Shown: piece by piece, positions 27,207 through 34,879 of the stretch | Numbering within the stretch: the stretch's first letter is position 1 | How the letters are laid out: every line of letters begins with the position of its first letter | From: CALAZP01 sp964410725 | GTDB taxonomy: Bacteria; Bacteroidota; Bacteroidia; Chitinophagales; Saprospiraceae | Length of the DNA stretch: 64,000 nt | NCBI GenBank assembly: GCA_964410725.1 | Contig: CAYPID010000002.1 | Span: 124,001 to 188,000, forward strand | Direction: 5' to 3' | Made by a program: the position numbers and the translations under genes | The notes under the pieces: generated by a model | The model's input: only the letters and a program-made list of their open reading frames with translations | Told to the model about the DNA's origin: nothing | Database searches by the model: none

Positions 27207-28898
27207 TTAATTATCGTCAAAATTGAGCTCAAAAGTCTGTTGAAGGCGCTCCACCAGTGGATATTTGGCCAATAAAATCTCGTACTTCTCTTTGTTAGAT
27301 AAAGGTTTAGGTACCTTCTTAATGATTCTTTGATTCTTCTTGTTAATCAACACCTTCATCATTAAGTCCTTTTTGCCAAAAAAAGTTCTAAGTCCTTCCA
27401 TCAAACTAATTTCGGCTTTAAGAGCTGCTTCACCCAAAGAGGTACCTGTCTCCGCTATAACGATATCCTTATCAATACTTAATTCTGTATTTCTCAATAA
27501 AGGTTTAATTGCGTCTTGTTGAACCTCCTCCACGTATTTAGACCAATACTCTTTTAAATTTTCTAAGTTGAACTCAGGGAATGAGATTAATTTTTCCTCT
27601 TCCTCTGTACTAATGATGTCTTCCGCCAGCTGATTTATGCTCTTCAACTTAGGCATTTTTTTTATTCCGCTCACCCCCTTAGGATTAGGAGCTTGAGGCT
27701 CAGCTACCAGATTGGCTAAATTTTTAGAAGTTGGGGGCTTTTTTACAACCGAAGGAGAAGGCTTCTCTAAGCTATTTTCATTTTTTTTTTCCGGAATTTC
27801 AAAATTCCGGTTGACATAGCACATTTTTATTAATGCCAATTCAACGTGTAATCGTCTGTTTTTAGCAGCTTTATAACTCAAATCACAACTGTTTGAAATT
27901 TCAATACCTGACAAAATGAATGATTCTGGAGAAATTTCAGACTGGTCCTGATAACGCTTTTTTAATTGGTCCCCCACATCGAGCAAGGGAAGAGTTTCTA
28001 TAGCTTTAGCCATCAACAAATCTCTAAAATGCCCTGCTAATCCATTAATAAATAAATCTGGTTCGAAACCATTTTGGACGACTTCGTCAAATAGTAAAAG
28101 CAGCGCACTTACGTCACCCAGCATCATGAACTCGGTGGCCTTAAAAAAATAATCGTAATCGAGAATATTCAGTTGCTCCACCGCATCCTTGTATAACAGC
28201 TGATTTCCCCCATAAGCTACTAATCGGTCAAAAATTGACAAAGCATCCCTCAATGCCCCATCCGATTTTTGAGCAATGATGTGTAAAGCATCATTTTCTG
28301 CTTTTATTCCCTCCATTTGGCAAATTCCATTGAGATGCGATACCATTTGTACTGGCTCAATTCTTTTGAAATCATAAATCTGACAACGAGAGAGAATGGT
28401 AGGTAAAATTTTATGACGCTCCGTAGTAGCTAAAATGAAGATGGCATGAGGAGGAGGTTCTTCCAAAGTCTTTAAAAACGCATTAAAAGCAGCAGAGGAC
28501 AGCATGTGAACCTCATCAATAATAAATACCTTATACCTTCCCTTTTGGGGCTGAAAACGAACTTGTTCTACCAAGCCTTTGATATGATCTACCGTGTTGT
28601 TGGAAGCTGCATCCAGTTCTATGATGTTAAATGAACTATTGGTGTTGAATGACAAACAGGAGTTACATTGATTACACGGCTCTTTATCCTCACCAGGATT
28701 CTCACAATTAATTACTCTGGCCAAAATTCTGGCACAGGTGGTTTTACCCACTCCCCTTGGTCCACAAAATAAAAATGCGTGGGCCAAATGATTGCTAACT
28801 AAAGCCTTTTTAAGGGTTTGAGTAATATGTTGTTGACCTACAACCTCGTCAAACCTGACGGGTCTGTATTTTCTAGCAGATACCACATAATTACTCAT
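27207..28898 (-). CDS. dnaX: DNA polymerase III subunit gamma/tau
   Basis: DnaX is the motor of the clamp loader. The 563-residue protein has Walker A FCGPRGVGKTTCARILA near 44-60, the zinc-binding Cys set (C65, C75, C78, C81), Walker B VFIIDEVHML near 124-133, sensor 1 ILATTE and the SRC Arg-finger motif at 170-172. The three AAA+/collar domains end near residue 365 (VELALIKMCYV). A low-complexity linker and a tau-like C-terminal domain follow. Exactly at the junction (E370-N373) lies a run of ten A residues; a one-base change in either direction reaches a stop within five codons, which would give a gamma-like product of about 373-376 residues. dnaX has its own promoter and probably drives the helicase gene behind it. 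Confidence 0.97.
   Translation of the reverse strand: MSNYVVSARKYRPVRFDEVVGQQHITQTLKKALVSNHLAHAFLFCGPRGVGKTTCARILARVINCENPGEDKEPCNQCNSCLSFNTNSSFNIIELDAASNNTVDHIKGLVEQVRFQPQKGRYKVFIIDEVHMLSSAAFNAFLKTLEEPPPHAIFILATTERHKILPTILSRCQIYDFKRIEPVQMVSHLNGICQMEGIKAENDALHIIAQKSDGALRDALSIFDRLVAYGGNQLLYKDAVEQLNILDYDYFFKATEFMMLGDVSALLLLFDEVVQNGFEPDLFINGLAGHFRDLLMAKAIETLPLLDVGDQLKKRYQDQSEISPESFILSGIEISNSCDLSYKAAKNRRLHVELALIKMCYVNRNFEIPEKKNENSLEKPSPSVVKKPPTSKNLANLVAEPQAPNPKGVSGIKKMPKLKSINQLAEDIISTEEEEKLISFPEFNLENLKEYWSKYVEEVQQDAIKPLLRNTELSIDKDIVIAETGTSLGEAALKAEISLMEGLRTFFGKKDLMMKVLINKKNQRIIKKVPKPLSNKEKYEILLAKYPLVERLQQTFELNFDDN
27781..27790 (-). other. A10 homopolymer in dnaX, candidate slippage site
   Basis: The minus strand reads CCGG, ten A, TGAAAATAGCTTAG. 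In frame this is Pro-Glu-Lys-Lys-Asn-Glu. With eleven A the next codon is TGA; with nine A the frame reads Met-Lys-Ile-Ala then TAG. The tract lies immediately behind the clamp-loader collar domain, where short gamma forms end in species that make them. Confidence 0.5.
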
Positions 28899-28921
28899 AC
28901 CAACCTATAAAAGTGAAGATT

Positions 28922-28929
28922 CAAATATA
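28922..28929 (-). promoter_or_regulatory. dnaX promoter -7 element (TATATTTG)
   Basis: On the minus strand TATATTTG (28929 to 28922) matches TAnnTTTG. TTTG at 28954-28951 lies 21 bases upstream, an acceptable -33 spacing, so this is one of the best complete promoters in the window. The dnaX ATG follows 23 bases downstream. Confidence 0.6.
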
Positions 28930-28948
28930 AGCCTTTAAACATTTAACC

Positions 28949-28960
28949 ACCAAATTTGGT
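28949..28960. promoter_or_regulatory. 12-base perfect palindrome in the dnaX/nadE divergent promoter
   Basis: ACCAAATTTGGT is fully palindromic. It covers the likely -33 TTTG of dnaX and lies 8 bases upstream of the nadE -7 box, so a dimeric regulator bound here could block both promoters. No regulator is known from the sequence. Confidence 0.35.
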
Positions 28961-28968
28961 TTGGCGAG

Positions 28969-28976
28969 TATCTTTG
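28969..28976 (+). promoter_or_regulatory. nadE promoter -7 element (TATCTTTG), probable leaderless start
   Basis: TATCTTTG fits TAnnTTTG and ends only four bases before the nadE ATG at 28981. A start point at the usual distance would fall on or next to the A of the ATG, giving a leaderless or nearly leaderless mRNA. Confidence 0.5.
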
Positions 28977-28980
28977 CGCC

Positions 28981-30618
28981 ATGAAAATATCACTTGCACA
29001 ACTAGACCCTATTATAGGGGATTTTAAGACTAATGGTCTCAAAATTCAAAAATTTATTCACACTGCCATTGATCAAGGTTCAGATTTAATCTGTTTTCCT
29101 GAACTTGCTACCTGTGGATATCCCCCGCAAGATTTGCTGTTGTTTGACGATTTTCTAAAAGAATCCAACGCGTTAATTGATGCCTTACGTCCCTTCTCTA
29201 ACAAAATTGGCATTATCATTGGCGCACCTTTAATAAACGAAAAACCAAATGGAAAGCCACTTTTCAATGCTGCCTATTTTTTACATCAGGGTATTATTCA
29301 AAAAGTAATTAAAAAAACCTTATTACCTACTTATGATATTTTTGATGAAAACAGATATTTTGAATCCAATGACGAGTGGGATTTAATCTACTTCAAGGAT
29401 AAAAAAATAGCGCTAACTATATGTGAAGATATTTGGAATATAGGACCTCAAAAGCCTCTTTATAGGACGACCCCAATGGATCAATTGAGCGCATTACAAC
29501 CAGATCTAATGATCAACATTAGTGCTTCTCCTTTTTCAAAAGACCACCACCTCGATAGACTGGCAGTATTGCAAGCCAATTTTAATCAATATCAAATTCC
29601 AATATTTTATGTGAATCAAGTAGGAGCCCAGACTGATATTTTATTTGACGGAGGCTCCTGTGTTTTGGATGAAAATGGCAAAGTAGTGGCTGAGTTTCCG
29701 GAATTTGAAGAGCGTATGCAAACTTTCGATACAGGAGATTTGGCCGCTGAATATCGGAAAGTTCCTGGGAGTTCAAATAATCTTGCTTTTTTGGAAAAAG
29801 CACTTATTGCCGGGATAAAAGGTTTCTTTAGCAAACTTAATATAAAAACTGCCGTCTTAGGTCTTTCAGGAGGAATTGATTCCGCTGTTACTGCAGTTTT
29901 GGCCGTTAAGGCACTAGGGCCACAAAATGTTAGGGCACTATTAATGCCCTCTAAATATTCCTCTGACCATTCTGTTGATGATGCGGTAACTCTGGCTAAT
30001 AATCTTTCCATTGCCTATGATATTCTTCCTATTCACGAATTGGTAGCAGCATATGATCAAAATTTAAGCCCTCTCTTCGCCAATACAACATTTTCTTTAG
30101 CAGAAGAAAATATTCAAGCTCGAATACGTGGCAACCTACTTATGGCCATCTCTAATAAGTTTGGCAACCTATTGTTGAATACTAGCAATAAAAGTGAAAT
30201 GGCCGTAGGATACGGGACCCTTTACGGCGACTTATGTGGCGGATTATCGGTTTTGGGGGATGTATATAAAACGGAAGTTTATGAACTAGCTCATTGGATG
30301 AACCAAAATGAAGAAATTATTCCCTCTCATACCATTTCCAAACCACCTTCAGCTGAACTAAGACCTGATCAAAAAGATTCTGATTCTTTGCCACCTTATG
30401 AGGTTCTCGATCAAATACTCTTAAGATATATTGAAAAGGAGCAAAGTGCCTCAGCAATAATTGCCCAGGGATTCAATCGGGATACTGTCCATCAAATTTT
30501 GAATATGGTCAATAGAAATGAATTCAAAAGATACCAAACAGCTCCTGTTTTGCGGGTAACCAAAAAATCCTTTGGCAGTGGCAGAAGACTTCCTATTGTG
30601 GCTAAATTTTCCAATTAA
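28981..30618 (+). CDS. nadE: Glutamine-dependent NAD+ synthetase
   Basis: NadE makes NAD+ from deamido-NAD+ with ammonia released from glutamine. The 545-residue protein has an N-terminal nitrilase-fold glutaminase domain with the Glu-Lys-Cys triad (E41 in CFPELATCGYPP, K112 in KKTLLPTYDIFDE, C148 in LTICEDIWN), and a C-terminal synthetase domain with the ATP-pyrophosphatase loop LGLSGGIDSAVTAVLA (about 294-309), NTSNKSEMAVGYGTLYGD and the C-terminal KRYQTAPVLRVT. It is transcribed divergently from dnaX with 82 bases between them. Confidence 0.97.
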   Translation: MKISLAQLDPIIGDFKTNGLKIQKFIHTAIDQGSDLICFPELATCGYPPQDLLLFDDFLKESNALIDALRPFSNKIGIIIGAPLINEKPNGKPLFNAAYFLHQGIIQKVIKKTLLPTYDIFDENRYFESNDEWDLIYFKDKKIALTICEDIWNIGPQKPLYRTTPMDQLSALQPDLMINISASPFSKDHHLDRLAVLQANFNQYQIPIFYVNQVGAQTDILFDGGSCVLDENGKVVAEFPEFEERMQTFDTGDLAAEYRKVPGSSNNLAFLEKALIAGIKGFFSKLNIKTAVLGLSGGIDSAVTAVLAVKALGPQNVRALLMPSKYSSDHSVDDAVTLANNLSIAYDILPIHELVAAYDQNLSPLFANTTFSLAEENIQARIRGNLLMAISNKFGNLLLNTSNKSEMAVGYGTLYGDLCGGLSVLGDVYKTEVYELAHWMNQNEEIIPSHTISKPPSAELRPDQKDSDSLPPYEVLDQILLRYIEKEQSASAIIAQGFNRDTVHQILNMVNRNEFKRYQTAPVLRVTKKSFGSGRRLPIVAKFSN

Positions 30619-30649
30619 AAGGAATCTTATGGGAGTCAATTTTTTATCC

Positions 30650-30657
30650 TAAATTTG
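30650..30657 (+). promoter_or_regulatory. Putative -7 element of ettA (TAAATTTG)
   Basis: TAAATTTG matches TAnnTTTG and lies 41 bases before the ettA ATG in the 80-base gap after nadE, so ettA probably has its own promoter. Confidence 0.45.
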
Positions 30658-30698
30658 AACGCAACTCCTGAATTCATTCAACAAACAACAAAAAAAAC

Positions 30699-32378
30699 AT
30701 GTCTGACAACAAAGTGATTTTCGCCATGGAAGGTGTTTCAAAAACCTTCCCACCAAGTAAAAAGGTCCTCAACAATATTTGGTTATCCTTTTTCTATGGA
30801 GCAAAAATTGGCGTACTAGGTCTAAATGGATCTGGAAAATCTACTTTACTTAAGATTATTGCAGGGGTAGATCAAAACTTTGATGGAAAAGTAAGTTTCG
30901 ACAAGAGTTATAAAATAGGGTACCTTCAGCAAGAACCCGAATTGGATGAGAGTAAGACCGTCAAACAAGTCGTTGAGGAAGGGGTGCAAGAAATTGTTGA
31001 CATGATGCAAGCCTATGAGGACATCAATTTAAAATTGGCAGAACCCATGGATAATGACCAAATGATGGCCTTGATAGAACAACAAGGTGATCTGATGGAA
31101 AAATTGGAACACGCCAATGCCTGGGAGTTAGACAACAAACTCAATACGGCTATGGAGGCTTTGAGGTGTCCACCTGAAGATGCTTTGATTGGCCCTTTGT
31201 CCGGAGGAGAAAAAAGGAGAGTGGCATTGGCAAGACTGTTGCTTTCTAATCCTGACATTCTACTCTTGGATGAACCTACTAACCATTTAGATGCTGAATC
31301 TGTGCATTGGTTAGAACAATTCCTGAAGAACTTTCCAGGTACCGTTATTGCCGTTACGCACGATAGATATTTCCTCGATAATGTTGCGGGTTGGATATTG
31401 GAATTAGACCGTGGAGAGGGAATTCCATGGCAGGGTAATTATTCTTCTTGGTTAGAGCAGAAAGCCAAAAGATTAGAGCAAGAAGAAAAATCAGAAAGTA
31501 AGAGACGTAAAACCTTACAACGAGAATTAGAGTGGATAAGAATGGCGCCTAAAGCCAAGCAAGCTAAAGGGAAAGCAAGATTAAATGCGTATGAAAAACT
31601 TGCTGAAGAGGAGTCAAAAGCAAAAGAAGCCAAACTTGAGATTTTTATTCCAACAGGTCCTAGACTTGGAGATAAAGTAATTGAAATTGAAGGAGTATCT
31701 AAAGGATTTGGCGATCGATTGTTAATTGATAATTTAAATATGTCTGTCCCCAAAAATGCCATTGTAGGGATTATAGGTCCCAATGGAGTTGGTAAATCAA
31801 CGCTTTTCAGGATGATTATGGGACAAGAGCAACCGGATAAAGGGAAAATCGTTTTGGGCGATACCGTTCAATTGGCTTATGTGGATCAGAGTCACAACGA
31901 GTTGCAGGACGGTGAAAAAACCGTATATGAGGTGATCAGCGGTGGACTAGACCTGATAACAGTGGGCGCAACCTCAGTTAATGCAAGAGCATACTTAAGT
32001 AAATTCAATTTTTCTGGTCCAGATCAACAAAAGAAAATTGGAATGTTATCCGGTGGAGAAAGGAATCGAGTACACCTAGCCATGACCCTCAAAGAGGGCG
32101 GTAATGTATTATTATTGGATGAACCTACGAATGACATTGATGTAAATACCTTGCGGGCATTAGAAGATGCATTAGATGATTTTGCAGGATGTGTAATGGT
32201 CATTTCTCACGATAGATGGTTTATCGACCGACTAGCCACGCATATATTAGCCTTTGAAGATGATGGCAGCATTGTATTTTTTGAGGGTAATTACACGGAT
32301 TACGAAGAAGCTAAAAAAGAGCGCCTTGGTGATATTACTCCGAAGAGACCAAGATTCAAGAATGTAATTAATCGATAA
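30699..32378 (+). CDS. ettA: ABC-F protein EttA (energy-dependent translational throttle)
   Basis: EttA binds the ribosomal E site and gates the first peptide bond according to ATP/ADP levels. The 559-residue protein contains two ABC ATPase domains and no membrane segment: first Walker A GLNGSGKST (near 42-50), signature LSGGEKRRVALA and LDEPTNHLDAES; then a charged linker helix pair (about 245-305, WLEQKAKRLEQEEK); then second Walker A GPNGVGKST, LSGGERNRVHLA and LDEPTNDIDVNT. The insert in the first domain (about 95-140) corresponds to the arm that touches L1 and tRNA. Length matches EttA better than Uup or VmlR types. Confidence 0.93.
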   Translation: MSDNKVIFAMEGVSKTFPPSKKVLNNIWLSFFYGAKIGVLGLNGSGKSTLLKIIAGVDQNFDGKVSFDKSYKIGYLQQEPELDESKTVKQVVEEGVQEIVDMMQAYEDINLKLAEPMDNDQMMALIEQQGDLMEKLEHANAWELDNKLNTAMEALRCPPEDALIGPLSGGEKRRVALARLLLSNPDILLLDEPTNHLDAESVHWLEQFLKNFPGTVIAVTHDRYFLDNVAGWILELDRGEGIPWQGNYSSWLEQKAKRLEQEEKSESKRRKTLQRELEWIRMAPKAKQAKGKARLNAYEKLAEEESKAKEAKLEIFIPTGPRLGDKVIEIEGVSKGFGDRLLIDNLNMSVPKNAIVGIIGPNGVGKSTLFRMIMGQEQPDKGKIVLGDTVQLAYVDQSHNELQDGEKTVYEVISGGLDLITVGATSVNARAYLSKFNFSGPDQQKKIGMLSGGERNRVHLAMTLKEGGNVLLLDEPTNDIDVNTLRALEDALDDFAGCVMVISHDRWFIDRLATHILAFEDDGSIVFFEGNYTDYEEAKKERLGDITPKRPRFKNVINR

Positions 32379-32383
32379 ATTAA

Positions 32384-32941
32384 CTACTCTTTCCACTTGA
32401 TGTTGCAGCCTCCACTGGGATACTGAACGGAGCTGACTGGTTTTTGAGCAAGTACGGCATCCAAAGCTTCGCGCAAGTCTTTTCCCGTAAGGGGCTTATC
32501 ATTTCCTGGTCTGGAATCATCGAGTCTTCCTCGATAAACCAACGAGTTATTTTGATCGAAAAGGAAAAAATCTGGCGTACAAGCAGCATCGTAAGATCGG
32601 GCAACCTCTTGAGTTTCGTCATATAAATAGGGGAAATCGTAGCCCTCTTTCAAAGCGTGTTCTTTCATCAATTCTGGCCCATCTTGTGGATAATTATCCG
32701 CATCGTTAGAGCTGATTCCTATAAATCCTACCCCGCGCTTCTTATAGTCCTGAACCAATCGAACTAATTCTGGATTGACGTGAATCACATAAGGGCAATG
32801 GTTACACAAGAACATGACCAAAGTGGCTTTATTGCTAAACAAATTATCCGAATCTAAAATTTTATCTGATACAGTGTCCTGTAATCTAAACTTTGGAGCT
32901 TTTGTCCCTAAGGGTAACATTTTGGATGGTGTGAAAGACAT
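32384..32941 (-). CDS. Thioredoxin-fold peroxiredoxin-like protein
   Basis: The 185-residue protein has the AhpC/TSA-redoxin beginning LPLGTKAPKFRLQDTVS and a CxxC motif, C46-N-H-C49-P-Y, after a beta strand (TLVMFLCNHCPYV). Later motifs include GFIGISSNDADNYPQDGPE and the cis-Pro region AACTPDFFLFD. This is the common cytosolic thioredoxin-family protein of Bacteroidota that carries a CxHCPYV site; its partners are unknown. There is no signal peptide. It is convergent with ettA, five bases away, and divergent from mnmG. Confidence 0.85.
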   Translation of the reverse strand: MSFTPSKMLPLGTKAPKFRLQDTVSDKILDSDNLFSNKATLVMFLCNHCPYVIHVNPELVRLVQDYKKRGVGFIGISSNDADNYPQDGPELMKEHALKEGYDFPYLYDETQEVARSYDAACTPDFFLFDQNNSLVYRGRLDDSRPGNDKPLTGKDLREALDAVLAQKPVSSVQYPSGGCNIKWKE

Positions 32942-32986
32942 CTAATTGCTTTTTGGCTAAATTAAATTTTATGTTATCAATATTCG

Positions 32987-32994
32987 TATTTTTG
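32987..32994 (+). promoter_or_regulatory. Putative -7 element of mnmG (TATTTTTG)
   Basis: TATTTTTG fits TAnnTTTG and lies 20 bases before the mnmG ATG, in the 73-base region divergent from the thioredoxin-fold gene. Confidence 0.45.
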
Positions 32995-33014
32995 CTCACA
33001 TAATTACAAATTAT

Positions 33015-34877
33015 ATGTTTCCCGAATATGACGTCATAGTTGTTGGTGCTGGGCACGCTGGTTGCGAAGCTGCTGTTGCTGCAGGTAATTTAGGCTCCAA
33101 GGTTTTATTAGCTACCATGAATATGCAGACTATTGCTCAAATGTCGTGCAATCCGGCCATGGGTGGAGTGGCTAAGGGCCAGATTGTCAGAGAAATAGAT
33201 GCTTTAGGAGGATATTCAGGCATAGTTACTGATCATACGCTCATCCAATTCAGAATGTTGAATCGTTCTAAAGGGCCAGCTATGTGGAGCCCAAGGGCAC
33301 AGAGTGATCGGGCTGAATTTGCCGCCAAATGGCGACAAATGTTAGAGGCTCACCCAAATATTGATTTTTGGCAAGAAATGGTTACAGGATTGATCGTCAA
33401 GGACAATCGGGTAAAAGGAGTGTATACCAGTTTGGGATTGGAAATTCCCGGAAAATCCGTCGTACTAACCAATGGCACTTTTCTAAATGGAATCATTCAT
33501 ATAGGAGAAAAAAAATTAGGCGGTGGCAGAGCTGGGGAGCGCGCTGCTAAAGGTATAACTGAACAATTGGTAGAATTAGGTTTTGAATCTGGAAGGATGA
33601 AAACGGGAACTCCGCCAAGAATAGACGGAAGAACTATTAATTATCAAAAACTTGAGGAACAACCCGGAGACGAAAATCCTGGAAAATTTTCCTACATCAA
33701 TACTCCTACCGCTACTAACCAGATTCCCTGTCATATTGCCTATACCAGTGCTGAGGTACATGAAACACTAAAGGAAGGCTTTGACCGTTCACCAATGTTT
33801 AATGGCAGAATTCAAGGACTTGGGCCCAGGTATTGCCCCTCTATTGAAGATAAAATAGAAAGGTTTGCCGACAGAGACCGACACCAATTATTTGTTGAGC
33901 CAGAGGGCAGAAACACTTGCGAAGTTTATGTGAATGGATTTTCTTCTTCACTTCCTGAAGATGTTCAATATAAAGCCATAAGAAAGGTGGTTGGTTTTGA
34001 AAATGCTAAAATGTTTCGCCCTGGATATGCGATAGAGTACGACTTTTTTCCACCTACTCAACTTAAAACTAGTTTGGAAACCAAACTGGTCAACGGATTA
34101 TATTTTGCAGGCCAAATAAATGGCACTACTGGATATGAAGAGGCTGCGGGTCAAGGTTATATTGCCGGAATTAATGCGCATTTGAAAGTTAATGAGTTAG
34201 ATCCTTTTGTATTAGGGCGATCCGATGCTTACATAGGTGTTTTAATAGATGATTTAGTGCATAAAGGGACTCAAGAACCTTACCGCATGTTTACCTCCAG
34301 AGCCGAATACAGAATTCTTTTACGACAGGATAACGCTGATATTAGATTAACGCCCCTTGCACAAAAAATAGGGATTCGAGGAGCTGACCTTAGAATGGAT
34401 CAAGTGAAAGAAAAAATAAATGCTGCGGCAGAAATTGAGAAATTTTTTCATCAATACAGTGTGGAACCCAACTTGATAAATGGATATTTGGAACAAATCA
34501 ATTCCGCGCCTATTAGGCAAAAAGTAAAGCTCCATAGCATCTTAGTCAGACCACATGTATACATGGAATCGCTTTTGAATACACTACCTGAAGTTGCTAA
34601 TTTTTTGAGTTCCTACCCTAAAGAATATTCCGAATTGGCCGAAATCAATATGAAGTACGACGGTTATATAAAAAAGGAAAACGAAATGGTCGATAAAATG
34701 GCCAAACTGGAAAAGGTTAAGCTCCGTATTCCGGATTATCACCAATTACAATCCCTTTCAGCTGAAGCTAGAGAAAAATTAACTCAAATTCAGCCTGAGA
34801 CCATCGGGCAAGCTAGTAGGATCAGCGGAGTTTCTCCAGCAGATATATCGGTTTTATTAGTACACCTGGGCAGATAA
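33015..34877 (+). CDS. mnmG: tRNA U34 modification FAD enzyme MnmG (GidA)
   Basis: MnmG works with MnmE to install carboxymethylaminomethyl at wobble U34 of several tRNAs. The 620-residue protein opens with the FAD-binding motif VVGAGHAGCEAAVAAGNLG, followed by the family signatures NPAMGGVAKGQIVREIDALG, SGRMKTGTPPRIDGR and YFAGQINGTTGYEEAAGQGY (near 365-384). The C-terminal helical domain that contacts tRNA and MnmE closes the protein (ETIGQASRISGVSPADISVL). It is first in a tight run: the penicillin-binding protein gene starts two bases after its stop. Confidence 0.98.
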   Translation: MFPEYDVIVVGAGHAGCEAAVAAGNLGSKVLLATMNMQTIAQMSCNPAMGGVAKGQIVREIDALGGYSGIVTDHTLIQFRMLNRSKGPAMWSPRAQSDRAEFAAKWRQMLEAHPNIDFWQEMVTGLIVKDNRVKGVYTSLGLEIPGKSVVLTNGTFLNGIIHIGEKKLGGGRAGERAAKGITEQLVELGFESGRMKTGTPPRIDGRTINYQKLEEQPGDENPGKFSYINTPTATNQIPCHIAYTSAEVHETLKEGFDRSPMFNGRIQGLGPRYCPSIEDKIERFADRDRHQLFVEPEGRNTCEVYVNGFSSSLPEDVQYKAIRKVVGFENAKMFRPGYAIEYDFFPPTQLKTSLETKLVNGLYFAGQINGTTGYEEAAGQGYIAGINAHLKVNELDPFVLGRSDAYIGVLIDDLVHKGTQEPYRMFTSRAEYRILLRQDNADIRLTPLAQKIGIRGADLRMDQVKEKINAAAEIEKFFHQYSVEPNLINGYLEQINSAPIRQKVKLHSILVRPHVYMESLLNTLPEVANFLSSYPKEYSELAEINMKYDGYIKKENEMVDKMAKLEKVKLRIPDYHQLQSLSAEAREKLTQIQPETIGQASRISGVSPADISVLLVHLGR

Positions 34878-34879
34878 AT

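Noticed and set aside
33506..33516. A8 run in mnmG and similar A/T runs (atpF, flippase) as recoding sites
   Set aside because: They are shorter, lie inside conserved domains, and frameshifting there would give no meaningful product.
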